Assembly: GCF_000003815.2 (NCBI RefSeq)
Contig: NC_049979.1
Coordinates: forward strand, 27,246,203 to 27,310,202
DNA length: 64,000 nt
Source of the DNA: Branchiostoma floridae
Lineage: Eukaryota; Chordata; Leptocardii; Amphioxiformes; Branchiostomatidae
Direction of reading: 5' to 3'
The position numbers and the translations under genes were made by a program. The notes beneath the pieces are model-generated. The model had not been told where the DNA came from and did not search any database. It saw only the letters and a list, made by a program, of their open reading frames with translations. Below, piece by piece: positions 32,785 through 45,507 of this stretch (within the stretch, counting starts at the first letter, position 1; each line of letters starts with the position of its first letter).

Positions 32785-33540
32785 TAGCCCTTTTTCATGA
32801 TTAAGAATTTCCAAAATGGACCTAATTATGTGATTTGGGAAAGTCTTGACACATTAGGTAGGAAGTGACAGAAGTACATATAGAGAAACTATTATAGGCT
32901 TTTTTCATGATTAAGAATTTCCAGAATGGACCTAAGTATTGGGAAAGTCTCTGACACATTAGGTAAGAAGTGACAGAAGTACATATAAAGAAACTATTAC
33001 AGTGGAAGCCGCTTAATTGCACACCCAATTTGCTAGCGAATTCCGTGCCATTATCCGGCGTGTGCGATAATGCGAAGTTACCCAGTTGGACCACACTGCC
33101 ACGGGATTTGGGGAACCCGTGCAATTGACCGAAGTGTGCGTTTATCGGACGTGCAATCAACTGGCTTCCACTGTATAGGCTTTTTTAATTAAGAATTTTC
33201 AGAATGGACCTAAGTATTGGGAAAGTCTTGACACATTAGGTAGGAAGTGACAGAAGTACATGTAAAGAAACTATCATGATAGGCTTTTTTCATGACTAAG
33301 AATTTCCAGAATGGATCTAAGAATTGAGAAAGTTTCTGACACATTAGGTAGGGAGTGATTGAAGTACATATAAAGAAACTATTATAGGCTTTTTTCATGA
33401 TTAAGAATTTCCAGAATGGACCTAAGCGTGGGAAACATTTCAGACACATTAGGTAGTGAGTGATTGAAGTACGTGTAAAGAAACTATTATAGGCTTTTTT
33501 CATGATTAAGAATTTCCAGAATGGACCTAAGCGTTGGGAA
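32785..33540. repeat. 105-bp repeats of the TTC13-like stop-codon end
   Basis: Six copies of a 105-bp unit (GGCTTTTTTCATGATTAAGA near 32790, 32897, 33180, 33283, 33388, 33493). On the minus strand each encodes a version of LPNVSETFPTLRSILEIL and NHEKSL plus TAA. The copy at 33493-33540 is the functional end of the gene; the other five lie in its 3' UTR. As 105 is 35 codons, all units stay in the same phase. Confidence 0.9.
33000..33173. mobile_element. Tc1/mariner (pogo/Tigger-like) MITE, TA duplication
   Basis: Ends CAGTGGAAGCCGCTTAATTG and CAATCAACTGGCTTCCACTG flanked by TA on both sides. The neighbouring 105-bp units show the empty site, so the insertion is later than the repeat expansion. 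Confidence 0.9.
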
Positions 33541-36500
33541 TGTTTCTGAGACGTTGGGTAGTGAGCGTAAGGGACTTGACTCCAGATGCTGTAGTGATGA
33601 TCCGACCCATTCGTCCAGCATGCCGATAAAATCCCGCGGCGTGGGCAGAAAGATGGCCTCCCAGTCCACCTGTAGCCCGGCGGGGATCGGTTGCTCGATT
33701 TGCAGATCCATCGCCAACAGGAGAGCGTGTAGCGAGAGAAGTCCGCACGCGGCCGACCCGCGGGAAAGAGGCATGAAGTTGTACCAGTAGTACGCTAACG
33801 TGGCCGACAGTTCGTACATGGTTCTCGTGTCGGGTTGCGGGCGCACTGCCTCCTCGCAGAGTCTCTCCCAGGCGTGCGCCATCTCTTGGTCGAACTGTTT
33901 CCACCTGGCGGGCGTACCGGGCGTACGGATGGAACACGTGTAGCCGTAACGAGTCTTCTTCTGGATGGTAAGACGGGTGCCCTCCATGATGCGGCCGGGC
34001 GCGGCCTGGCTGTGGCACGGCGTCGCCACGTAGAAGTCGTGGCTCCGGATGGCGTACAGGTCGTGCGGGGTCTGGGCCTCGTTGATCTGTTCTAACTGTG
34101 CAGGGGAGGGGTTACACTGGTCCTTCATCAGATCCTGTCGGGGGGAATAACAAACAGTACAGTACAGGTAACAAACAAATACACAAAACAAACAGTTCAC
34201 ACACAGGCTGGAACATCCCAGGCCTCCACACTACATGAAAATTATTTCCTGGCATATGCAAGTACATATATCTAACCTACTACATATACATGCATTGCTA
34301 TAAATAAGGACTTGTTACTCGACTTCCTCCTATACATATCATTGTACAAAGCTTTGTGACTTCTCTACTTCAAATGATTTTTTAAAAGATCTTTACACAT
34401 CAAATTGCATTATTATGAGTCTGAGACAGTACAAGAACTGTGAACTACAAACCCTCACATGCTGTAAGCATTTATGCTTTGATATTACATACTATGGAAC
34501 TGTAATGCTAAAATGTGATTCACATTATGTAAGTTCTTCACAATTTTAGGGAGATGTCTTGAATGCAATAATTGAAACACATCCTGATATGAATGCCTTA
34601 CTTACCTCAAAAGTCTTATCTTATCCACTAACTGCAGATGCCAGTGGGTATATAACTGTATGGTTCATCATTTAAGATTAATGAAATTGAATAACAAAAA
34701 CTAATGACAACTAACAAGAAACTGTACTTCACCTTCATAAGTGGGAATGCCTTTTTCCAGTAGGGGTAGTAGCGGACCACATGGCACTGCCCGAGGATCA
34801 TGGGAGTCTGCGAGCCGAAGCCCTCCGTGAAGGTCTCCTGGTTCAGGAGGTCCACCCACCACACGGGGTCGTTCGGTTCCGAGGCCTGACGCCACTTCAC
34901 CGCGATGTCGAACAGGTCCCGCCAGCCAAACACGTGGGAGGTGCGGCACCCGCTGCTGGCGCGACCGGTCACCATGATGCTTCCACTGGTGTCCTGAAAA
35001 CACGGGAACAAGTGGGGGGGGGGGTCAATCATTTTACCCTGGAGGAAAGGAAAACGTGATCTGGAACCAAGACGGGGGTGAAAGAGGGAAAACGGGGAGA
35101 GCTCTGCAGTCCCTTACTGAAGGTGAGAAGTTGATTTCCTTCTGTCAGAAATGGATTCTCAGGCCAACAAGTCCGATGTTGGCAGGCTCACCATTCAGGA
35201 ATATTTAAGATGACTCAGATGATGAAAAATGCATTTTCAAGGCGGAGCCTAGGGCTAAGAAGGCCAAAAAAGAAAGTGACGACAAGAGGAAGAAAGCTGC
35301 ATGTGCTGCATGAACAGACAATTGACAAGCACGATGGTAAAATTTGGCCCCAAAATTTCCAGACTTCTATGTGGGGATTTAGAACACGAATCATCTTCCA
35401 TCGAACAGAACGCTGGCGTGATCGAACAGAACGGGCGTTCTATTTGGGGTCATCCGAGGTCACCCGCAGGTTGTTACAGTAAACACGCAGCAAACACCCT
35501 CATTTTCTCGGGTGCCGTGCGTCAGAAGAAAAACTGACATTTTCACAAATATAAACCGTTATCTGGCAAGCTTAGTTTTGCAGCCGCTTAGTTTGGAACA
35601 TGTGACATGTAACAAAGCTGCTGGCGTCATTATTGGTGACCTTGAATGTTACAACACTTGTTTACGGCGGTATCAATTACTCTATGTCACTATCAGTGCG
35701 ACTCGACATAGGACCAAACATGGTATTTAAATCGCTTGCAAAACGCGTGCAAATCAACTCTTTCAGGACTTATATTGTCGACAACTAATATCTCCAGCTT
35801 TGTGTCTTAGGGATTTTTGGAACATGGAGGCAATTTTGAATTACGAGTCTTTGAGTGTGAAAACTTGAAAAAATGACGATTTTTCGACCTTATATTGGCT
35901 ATAGAAATAGTTTTAAGTAGAAGTTGAAAAATCCCTAAGACAGAAAGTTTGATCTTAATATCATTACCTATATGAAATAGAAGATTTGGATTTTCAGTCA
36001 AATTTAGGACCAATCTAAATATGGTATTTGCTTTTTTGGCCCACCGAACACCCTTTCTAAATCAACCAACTATGCACATTTCAGAAGACATTGAGACAAA
36101 ACTGTGTAGCACACGTACACGGTAAGACTTGACGTGTACACACTGCCAGTTTTCATTTAATCTCGACGAGGCACGTGCGAGAGGTTGTTTTTCAAACTAT
36201 CACGATATTTTAGAAGATGTTTCAGTCACCGTCAGCCCTCAGCGGGGACCGCGCGGGAGCCCCGGTAACCCGATACTCTGCGTTCGAATGGAAACTTTTC
36301 GGCCAAATTTGACCATCGTGAAGAAGGTATATTTTGGTGAGGCTTACAGTAACAGCTTCTTTTTCAAGCAACAAGAAGCCAGGATCATGCTTTACTTGTG
36401 GAGAAGAACATTGGAGGAGTACCTGTCCCAAGATTAGACATACAGCATGTGCAGCAGTTGGATTGGAATATTACCAGCAAGAAAGTTTAATTGATTGTGT

Positions 36501-39500
36501 TTTCAATTTCAGACTTTTTCCCCTCAGAGTGACTAAATCGTCAGGATGACTTCGTTTGTCACATCCCAGGAATTTCTTCTTTGAGGGACATTATGAAGTT
36601 GAAAGATTTTGAATTCGGAGAAGGAGATTGAGGTATCAGCGTCAGAGGAAGACTCAAGAGAAACACTGCTTTTTAGAAATGCTGGTGCTTCTGAGTTCAT
36701 TCTAGATTGGTTATAAATTACCATTTAATGCATTTACCACAATCCAGGGTTTTGCATAATAATGCTAGTGTGAAAGATAATCATGATTTTGTTTCCAATG
36801 CAGTTTCTCAACTCTTAAAACAAGGATGCGTGCAGGAAGTTGCCACGTGTCCTTTTGTATGCAATCCTCTTTCCGTAGCAACACTAGTCTAGTGTCCACA
36901 GTCACACTTGTGTCCACCCTAACACTTGTGCTGTGTTTCATTTTGTGTATGTGAGAGTATGAATGCATCGAGAGTGAGTGATGTGTAGGGATGACGCAGA
37001 AATTTGAGTCTTCTTTAAATTTCATATTCTATAATACATAATATATTTTATTACATATTTCATATATTTCCCACCCACCTGTTTCCTCATGACTCTCCAG
37101 ACTCGCTGAACCGTCTGCGCCATGTCCACCATGGCCAGGCCGAACCAGCGGTGCTGCTTCTTGTTCACCAGGAACCCCGGGGTGTCGTACTGCAGCCTGT
37201 CACCCAGGGGAAACGCTACCTGCACGGTGGGGCACAGAGAGAAGTCCTTAGCTTGAAAGTGTTGACAGAAATCATAATTGAAAAGTACTGTTATTGTAAC
37301 TGTGTTACAGTACAAAATTGGACTTATACCCAATTTTCCATCATCTAACTCCAGTCTTCACCATTGAGCCTGAGGGTTGTAGCCAGCACCCGTCCTTCCG
37401 TCCTTTGACGGAATTTTGCAGCTAGGGACAGCTAGAATTGGCCCAATCCATCCTCTGTGAGCAAAATTAAACCCTCAAAATGCAGGAGATAGCGTTTCTG
37501 AGGGTCTAGATTTCAAAATTTTCCTTGCGAGCATGCCCCCGGACCTCCCTCAGGGAACGCTGCGCCAAAGCCATTCAAAATCGAGGGGACGGAAAATGAT
37601 TTCTGGCTGGCTACAACCCTGGTATGAGCATCAATTTCTTCTGTGATGTCATGTTATGCAGGTAGAACACATTTTCGGTGAGCAGTGGATCATTTAAGTA
37701 TGTGATGTGACAGAAAGAGGTGGATTGCTCATTCCTTAAATGACGAAGAAGTGTGCAGTCAAAAATTGAGAAAAGTGTTGGTAATTGCAAGGAATTCTAT
37801 GACACAAGTAGGATGATCCATTTTCCAATACATAAAGAATGTATGTACTCAATTCGCAGCAGCTCTGTACAGTTAGCAGTATGGTTTTGGAAATGATCGA
37901 CAATTGATTCATACAGATGTCATCCACATAATCGAATCAACATGGCCTATTAGAACAAAGACCAAAAAGAAGCATATCATGATAACTTTTACTAAAAGGA
38001 TAACCATGTCTAAGTAATTTCTAAGTCTTCTGGTTCAAACCTTTGCAATGTCTCTTGCAGCAGTACTAAGCATTGCATCCTGGTCCACGTCGGCTATATC
38101 TGGACTGAAGTCAGCCTGCTTGCAATAGTCGAAGGTCAGATGGGTTGGGTCCAGTCTCTTGGTCCACGCCTCCTTGAAGCACTCGTGTAACTCAATGTCT
38201 GCGTTGTAGTCCTTTAAGGGCATGTCCAGGTGGTGGTGCTGGAAGAGACACAGTTCTCGGGTGTAGAACGCCCAGTGGGCAGGGTTCATGCCATTCAGAT
38301 GGGTAAAACTCTCCACAGCCTTGCGGAACAGCCCGAGGGCTTGCGCACTGATGCCGTGCATGTACAGACAGTCTTCGTTGTGCGGGGCGACCTCCAGAAG
38401 CTTGCAGTGGGTTTCGTAGCTGCAGCGAATCTCCCCCGCGCCGTACAGACACAGGCCGTGTAGGTTCAGCGTCGTCACGCAGCGCGGATCCAGTCGTAAG
38501 GCCCGAGCGAACAGCTCATCCGCCTTCTCGAAGTTTCCGTAATCCTTATACGCCTGAGCCATGTTTACGATGGATTCGCGGAAATCCGGGTCAAGGTTTA
38601 GCGCCCGTTGGTAGGTGACCACGGCATCCATACAGTACCCAAGACTGTTCTGACAGAGGCCCATGGCATTCCACAATGTCTTAGCCTGAGACTTGTCCAG
38701 CTCTCCTTGTTTTTGCTTCACCAGGAGAACCTTGTCGGCTCTCTTGAAGTGCATGAGTGCGGAAACGTTGTCACCTTTTGCCTGATAGATGAGTCCGACC
38801 TCCTTCTGTATGTCCACGTCCACCACCTTACAAATGGACTGGGCTCGGTTTAGATCCTCGATCGCTTGGCCCTCCTGGCCGAGGGCTGCCCGGACTTGGC
38901 CGCGCCGTTTCCAGATCTCCGTCTCCTTCGGTTCCAGTGTGAGAGCCTGCGTAAAATCTGCCTCTGCCTTCAGAAGCTGTCTGGTCATGGCGTAAGCCGT
39001 CCCCCTCCCGACGTACGCCTTGTACGTCATGGGGTGCAGCTGGAGGATGGTGTTGAACAGCTTGATTGCTTCTTCGTAGTTCCCTTCGTTCACAAGTAGG
39101 AAACCCCGTCCCACCTTGAACTCCGGGCTGCGGGGGTCAAGAAAGCCTCCTGTTGTTTTCGTGCTGTCCTGACCTTCAGCTGTCCCTACTGCTGCTTTGG
39201 TGCTATCCTGACTCTCAGCTGTCCCTACTGTTGTTTTGTTGCTGTCCTGACTCTCTGCTGTTCCACCTGCTGTTTTGTCATTGCCCTGACCTTCTGCTGT
39301 CCCTTCGGTTGTTTTCTCGCTGTCCCCACGGTCTGCTGTCCCTTGCTGCAGGTTTGGGGGCGTCGTTGACCTCCCATAATCTGCATGGTCTCCATTCACC
39401 TGGACACAAAATATATGTGGACATACAGCCTTGTCAGTATCTGCATCTGAGTCTGTGTTTGTTATGTAGCAGGTTAATAATAACTGCCCCTTGGCATGAC

Positions 39501-42000
39501 ACTCCTAACACCCACAAATCTGAAAATTCAGCATGTATAATTCTATATTCTGTATCTTTATCTTTATATATTCTGTATCTTTATCTTTGATATGTTACAG
39601 CCTGTAAAGCTGAAATGAGGGCCATCATCCCCCTTTTCTGTAGATATGCCTATTTTGATTTCCCATAATTCATAGGGATAGCCATTTTACATGATATAAT
39701 TTGGATCAAGGCGAACAAATGTGGCATTATTGCCATGCTTAATTTAGTGTCATATGCAGGGGAGTTCTTCTGAATACAACAAAAAATGTTGTTGTAAGCC
39801 CCCATGCAGACCCTCTGAACCATCACCTTTACCTTGTTGGTTTGTTGACTCGGAGTAGGGCCTGACTTGTCCTCCTCCAAACACTGGATACAGCCCAGGA
39901 TCTCGGACAACACCTGGAAGTCTCCGTACCTGCCCAGGGCCGACTCCCAAACCTGCCGCGCCTGGTCAGGCTTCTTCAGTCTGTGGAGAGCCTTACCTGT
40001 GGGAGATAGAACACTTACTGTCTCACCTGTGGGAGATAGAACACTTACAGTCTCACCTGTGGGAGATAGAACACTTACTGTCTCACCTGTGGGAGATAGA
40101 ACACTTACAGTCTCACCTGTGGGAGATAGAACACTTACTGTCTCACCTGTGGGAGATAGAACACTTACTGTCTCACCTGTGAGAGATAGAACACTTACTG
40201 TCTCACCTGTGAGAGATAGAACACTTACTGTCTCACCTGTGGGAGATAGAACACTTACTGTCTCACCTGTGGGAGATAGAACACTTACTGTCTCACCTGT
40301 GAGAGATAGAACACTTACTGTCTCACCTGTGGGAGATAGAACACTTACTGTCTCACCTGTGGGAGATAGAACACTTACTGTCTCACATAGTAGGAGATAG
40401 AACACTTACTGTCTCACCTGTAGGAGATAGAACACTTACTGTCTCACCTGTTGGAGATAGAACACTTATTGTTTCACCTGTGGGAGATAGAACACTTACT
40501 GTCTCACCTGTGGGAGATAGAACACTTACTGTCTCACATAGTAGGAGATAGAACACTTACTGTCTCACCTGTGGGAGCTAGAACACTTACTGTCTCACCT
40601 GGTGGGAGATAGAACACTTACTGTCTCACCTGTGGGAGATTGAACACTTACTGTCTCACCTGTGGGAGATAGAACACTTGCTGCCTCATCTGCGGGAGAT
40701 AGAACACTTACTGTCTCACCTGTGGGAGATAGAACACTTGCTGCCTCATCTGCGGGAGATAGAACACTTACTGTCTCACCTGTGGGAGATAGAACACTTA
40801 CTGTCTCACCTGCGGGAGATAGAACACTTATTGTTTCACCTGTGGGAGATAGAACACTTACTGTCTCACCTGCGGGAGATAGAACACTTACTGTCTCACC
40901 TGTGGGAGATAGAACAATTACTGTCTCACCTGCGGGAGATAGAACACTTACTGTCTCACCTGGTGGGAGATAGAACACTTACTGTCTCACCTGTGGGAGA
41001 TAGAACACTTACTGTCTCACCTGTGGGAGATAGAACACTTACTGTCTCACCTGTAGGAGATAGAACACTTACTGTCTCACCTGTGGGAGATAGAACACTT
41101 ACTGTCTCACCTGTGGGAGATAGAACACTTACTGTCTCACCTGGTGGGAGTTAGAACACCTCATCTGGTGAGAAATAGAACACTGTCTCACATAGTGGGA
41201 GATACACATGTAGAACACTTACTGTCTTACCTGACGGAGATAGAACACTTACTGTCTTACTAGGTGGGACACAGAACACTTACGAAGAAAGGCAATTCGC
41301 TAATCTTTGATTTTTTTTCTAAAAAAAAAAACTGTTGATCTAACTTGCTTATGTAAGCAATACTCAGGGCTTATTTGCATTAGTCTTGCTAATCTATTCC
41401 CAACAGAGATATTAACTAATTCACAGTAATAACATTTGCATACCAATTAAGTCATATTAATATCCTCCTTCAATCAGTAGACCAATGACGTATTGGGAAT
41501 CTAGGATAGGAGAAATGTATAGTTTCACATTTTTCAGTCACTGTTTGTGTGCAGCCGTTTAGCCACCATAAAACTGGTAATATGTTACTTCCGGGTTGTG
41601 TGGCACCGAACTGAACATAGCAGCGGCCCACTATCGTTTCATACTATCTCTCGCGAAGTCAAAACCTTCTGGAGTAGAGCTACAAATGTAATCACACAGT
41701 ATCAAAGGTTTTTCAAAGGTTGTAGCGAAACGCACGCCCACCTTTATACAGGTACGCCTGCAGTGAGGCGGCGTCCGCTTTGATGGCGGAGTCACAACTG
41801 GAGACAACTTTTCGCAGGAGTCCCAGCTTTAGATAGCAGGAGGCCAGGTTGCAGTGGACAGCGGCGATCTCCCTGGGTTCCAGGGAGCGTCCCTTGTCTT
41901 TCAGCACCTGTGACAGGAGCTTGATGGCGTCGTTGTACCGTCCCTGGATGTAGTGTCGCTGGCTGCTGACCAGGACGTCCGGCAAGACAAGGTCCGCCAT
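33487..42000 (-). CDS. TTC13: TTC13/SRFR1-like tetratricopeptide repeat protein
   Basis: Six exons join in phase: 42000-41742, 39996-39833, 39399-38041, 37219-37079, 34993-34733 and 34134-33487, giving 943 residues. Exons 1-2 hold an N-terminal TPR pair (YIQGRYNDAIKLLSQVL; SLQAYLYKGKALHRLKKPD) that resembles plant SRFR1. Exon 3 has a Thr/Ser/Gln 13-residue repeat linker and then about eight TPRs (NEGNYEEAIKLFNTILQLHP onward). The C-terminal part with GFLVNKKQHRWFGLAMVDMA, YYWYNFMPLSRGSA and SETFPTLRSILEIL matches TTC13. No signal peptide is seen at this start, unlike vertebrate TTC13, so it may be the SRFR1-like paralogue. Cellular role is poorly known; TPRs imply a scaffold. The symbol is the nearest family name. 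Confidence 0.88.
35147..36890 (+). mobile_element. Decayed DIRS-like (tyrosine-recombinase) retroelement fragment
   Basis: A gag-like start (MDSQANKSDVGRLTIQEYL near 35151, then a basic KKAKKESDDKRKKAA) is followed by a zinc-knuckle-like CFTCGEEHWRSTC near 36400. At about 36760-36890 comes NNASVKDNHDFVSNAVSQLL and KQGCVQEV...PFVCNPLSV, the typical lead-in of DIRS/Ngaro reverse transcriptases. Frameshifts and stops separate the parts, and no palm motif or recombinase follows, so it is a dead 5' fragment in an intron of the TTC13-like gene. Confidence 0.6.
37372..37621. mobile_element. Old hAT-type MITE relative
   Basis: Inverted ends AGGGTTGTAGCCAGC and GCTGGCTACAACCCT with internal TTGACGGAA-type sequence related to 25486-25834. 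Target duplication is no longer clear. Confidence 0.6.
39997..41290. repeat. 30-bp minisatellite of a splice acceptor (TTC13-like intron 1)
   Basis: About 40 units of CTCACCTGTGGGAGATAGAA followed by CACTTACTGT. On the gene strand each unit reads TTCTATCTCCCACAG|GTGAG, a copy of the true exon 2 acceptor (CTCCCACAG|GTAAG at 39996/39997), and then ACAGTAAGTG, a donor-like site. The array starts exactly at the exon. Confidence 0.93.
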
Positions 42001-42479
42001 ACCTGCTCTGTGGACTCTACACACCACCTGTTCACAGCGCCACCTATCAGCTCATATGAAAATTGCAGCTTGTAATGGATTGTACTCAGGTCAAGACTAT
42101 GGTATACTCATCTGTCTCATCATCTCTAGAATCTTACTTAATCGTTACTGTCGTTACTTATTTCCCGCTACCATAATGTTAAGAGCGTATACAGGTCTGC
42201 ATTCCATTGGAAATATGAAAGATATGATAGCTTTTGCTAGTATTTCGTTTGATAATGTCCATCACTGTCCTTGTAACATCGACACAAACTTGCAAATACT
42301 AGTAAACTTTCTCGTTTATTGTGGGAGATCAAGGTCAACTTTTGACCCACAGCAAGTGGAAAATGAAATTGCTAAGACAAGGCCATGAGTTGACAAAAAG
42401 TATCAGGAAAAAAACACTGGAAACACGATTTTCAAGATAAAACCTACCGGAAGACTTTCGAGGGTAAGGCTTAGTTATA

Positions 42480-42720
42480 CCCCCTTTCCACTAGGACGGC
42501 GCTCTCACCGCGCTCTCTCTGCGACCTAAGATTTGACAGGTCGCTCAACGAACTTAATAGAAAAGAAACGAATTTTTTTACACTTTGCGTGTTTTGTTGT
42601 CTTATCAGTTAAACTTTTACATTTTGTATGATATACCCAGCGTGAAAGCGAAGGTTACACATATCCTATTTAGGTCGCAGTGAGAGCGCAGCGCGATCGC
42701 CGTCTAGTGGAAAGGGGGCC
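42480..42720. mobile_element. Foldback MITE (CCCCCTTTCCACTAG termini)
   Basis: Arms CCCCCTTTCCACTAGGACGG..CTCTCTGCGACCTAA and the inverted TTAGGTCGCAGTGAGAGCGC..CTAGTGGAAAGGGGG. It lies about 480 bp upstream of the TTC13-like start. No clear target duplication. Confidence 0.75.
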
Positions 42721-43220
42721 TTAGCGGGGAATTTCTCGGCAACAAAGGACAATCTTTTAATGCTATTTGCGGCTTACAATTACATACCAATGGACTTTTC
42801 AAAGGATACCAAATTCAACCCACCTGAAGATAGTTTAGATGTTCTATCATCCATTCAATCTAATCAAACATAGCAGTAGGCAACTACAAAAAGGTACATT
42901 TCTTAAAAATGGGAGACAATCATCACACATAACACCAGAGATTTGGGCATGGTATGTAATTTCTGCACACAAGAAGACTCTACATGTACTTACAATGGGT
43001 CGTTCCTTATAGAAACGTTCAGACGAATGAAGAACGGTTATCGATTCTCGAGCTGATTGTTGGCACAGTCTGACTTGGGAAGAAAGGTACAAAATGTCAT
43101 TGCTTATTTGTTTTCTCGTGGAAGAGTACAACGTTAATGTGAGAAACTTTCAGAGTGAATTCCTGTCACCGTTTGATGAAGCGTGCAGCTATCACAACAC
43201 TGATCTGTTACTTCATATTA

Positions 43221-43628
43221 GGCCATGTTGACTTGATTATTTATATGGATGACATCTACGTGTTTATCAATGTTTGTTCATTTCCAAAAACAAAGGTTTT
43301 CAACCATAATTAAAATCGTACAAAGTAGAAGCACAATATGTATGTCATAAATTGCACACAAAAAATATTGGAAAACAGAGTAGAATGCCAATTTCAAAGT
43401 TAAAGAATCCCAATTCCAATTCCAAAGTCAAAGAAAATGGCGTAAAAGTACAAAAGTAAACAATCTACTGTTTGGCATAACATACTAAACTGTAAGTCAT
43501 TTGTTCAACCACTTTCATTTCATAATGAAGGCAACTTTTTTTGCCAATCTTTTTTCTTTTCTTCACACGCTCACATCAGTTTAAGAGTTCCCAGAGAATG
43601 CCATCCATATAATCAAATCAAAATGGCC
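43221..43628. mobile_element. Harbinger-like MITE (408 bp)
   Basis: Ends GGCCATGTTGACTTGATTAT and ATAATCAAATCAAAATGGCC, flanks TTA / TTG. Same family as 20529-20685. Confidence 0.75.
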
Positions 43629-44406
43629 TTGAACTTGTTATTCAGCTAATGCTACGCAGAACAAAAAAATTAAATCTTCTTCAATGGTATTGTTACTGCA
43701 GCCTTTTGGTTAAACATGAATCAAATAAACACAATGCATGAAACGCATAATTATAAATAAACACAGAGAGCATGAACCAGTTACAAATCTGTAGACAATG
43801 TGTGGAAACGATGACTACTGTATTCAATACGCCTTCATTTGAAATTCTACTTTAATTACTCCTCTATTTTGTGTTCAGGACTAAAAAGAAGCTGTTCTAT
43901 TTTCTTGAGGTGTGCACAAGCAATGTAGTCCTTCATTATGACATGAGGTTCATGTAATAAGTTGTGTCATAAATTCTATAACGTATTTTGTGCTATTGTA
44001 CTAGAGACCATGTACATGTACACACACGCAAACCTGCAGGCTTGCTTGCTTGTTGAAATAAAAGCGAAATTAAATATTACACTTATTTTGTCTAATATGA
44101 AAAGGATTTAAAAAATCATAACACTCTTCTGAAGAGCCCAGCACCTACCATATACATGTATATTAGCAGGCACACTTTGCCTATTCTCCAAGCAGAGGTT
44201 TTGGTTGAGGGGGGGGAGAAGTGACCGGGTTTTCTTACGGCTTCCTCGCTTTATTCTGCAACAATATGCACCAGTGCGGGGCTATCCTTTACAAATTCGG
44301 TGGTGGTGCCTCTTCCTACGTAGCATTAAATTATTGTTTTCTTGCATGGGATTATGGACATTCGGAGGCAGTGATGCCCCAATGCAGCCTCGGTCCCAGC
44401 CCCTAA

Positions 44407-44625
44407 TACTGTAAATGTATTTAAGTTTGCAGGGATTTAATTTTGCGGTAGCGCGAAGAAGGACTTTTCGCGGTGGTTTTAAGTTGACGGTAGCACCATG
44501 CACTGTCTACAGTAGTCTCTTACTGCCATAGAAAAATTTTCGTGGTGGCTTTAAGTTCGCGGTGAAGTGGCCACCCCGAAAACCACGAACGTTAAACCAC
44601 CGCGAAATTTTCTGCATTTACAGTA
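44407..44625. mobile_element. MITE with TACTGTAAATG termini
   Basis: Inverted ends TACTGTAAATG and CATTTACAGTA with several internal repeats of the TTTTCGCGGTGGTTTTAAGT type in both orientations. TA borders suggest Tc1/mariner. Confidence 0.75.
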
Positions 44626-45507
44626 TCCCACTGACCTAAACTTCTACTTGGAGAATACACATTGCCCCATGTCCAGGATAGGGACATCCTACAGCAGTGT
44701 CCCTACTAATACATCACAAATACTTTCTCACTTTGTGTTGCTCACAGGCATTCCACATCGCTGCAACAAAGATTCATAATGTACATAATATTTACTCTCA
44801 ACCCTTATGTACAATTCTTGTAGTAGAGTTATTCAAACATTTTCATAATGCTCAGTATCAAAATTTTCTCGGGTCATGGAAAAAAAAGACTTGTCACCAA
44901 TGACCAAAGTGTTCCACTACATATCATCAAGAAAACTTCATCGTCAACTTTTCTTGAATTCTCATGAAAGAAAGAAGATTTTTCTTCTTGACATGCACTT
45001 ACTTCGCACTACTTTGTAGATGTTTCCACAGAATTTTCTTCTCCACAAATGGTGAAGACGTTTGTCTTCATATCAGGCTTTTATTATTTACAACTTTACT
45101 TGAGGAATGGATCATTACACTGTACGTGACGAGGACATAATGTTTGCTACACTTCAGCTATATACGGTTTGCCTTCCCTTGTTTCTACAAAAGGCTGCCT
45201 TCTTAAATGAGCTCCAAAGCTTGACCCTACATGCTACTGGCTAAACAATTTCTTTGCTCACTGAATGTAAAAAATAAAGCACAACAGGTAATAAAAGTAT
45301 AGTGTCACCAAAAGGCAGCCAGGACAATCAAAATTGAAATGCCCTGGGCTGTAAAGAATGAATCTCTTTTACATAACAAAAACCACAGCTGGTCTTCTAC
45401 ACTTGCTCAAAAGCGTTGCTATACAAGAATTGCTATATGTTTCCTTTGATACTAAGAAAGTGGTCGTCAGTCCAACCCAACTGAAGACGTTGCTTTACAG
45501 GGCTGCA

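Larger units (their letters stand above)
42721..45507. other. Intergenic, only mobile elements seen
   Basis: Apart from the two MITEs listed, this AT-rich stretch between the starts/ends of two minus-strand genes has no supported feature. TTTATT near 45077 could be the poly(A) signal (AATAAA, minus) of the ARHGAP gene. Confidence 0.5.

Noticed and set aside
39867-40973. Frames of VGDRTLTVSP repeats as a protein
   Set aside because: They are translations of the 30-bp intronic minisatellite.
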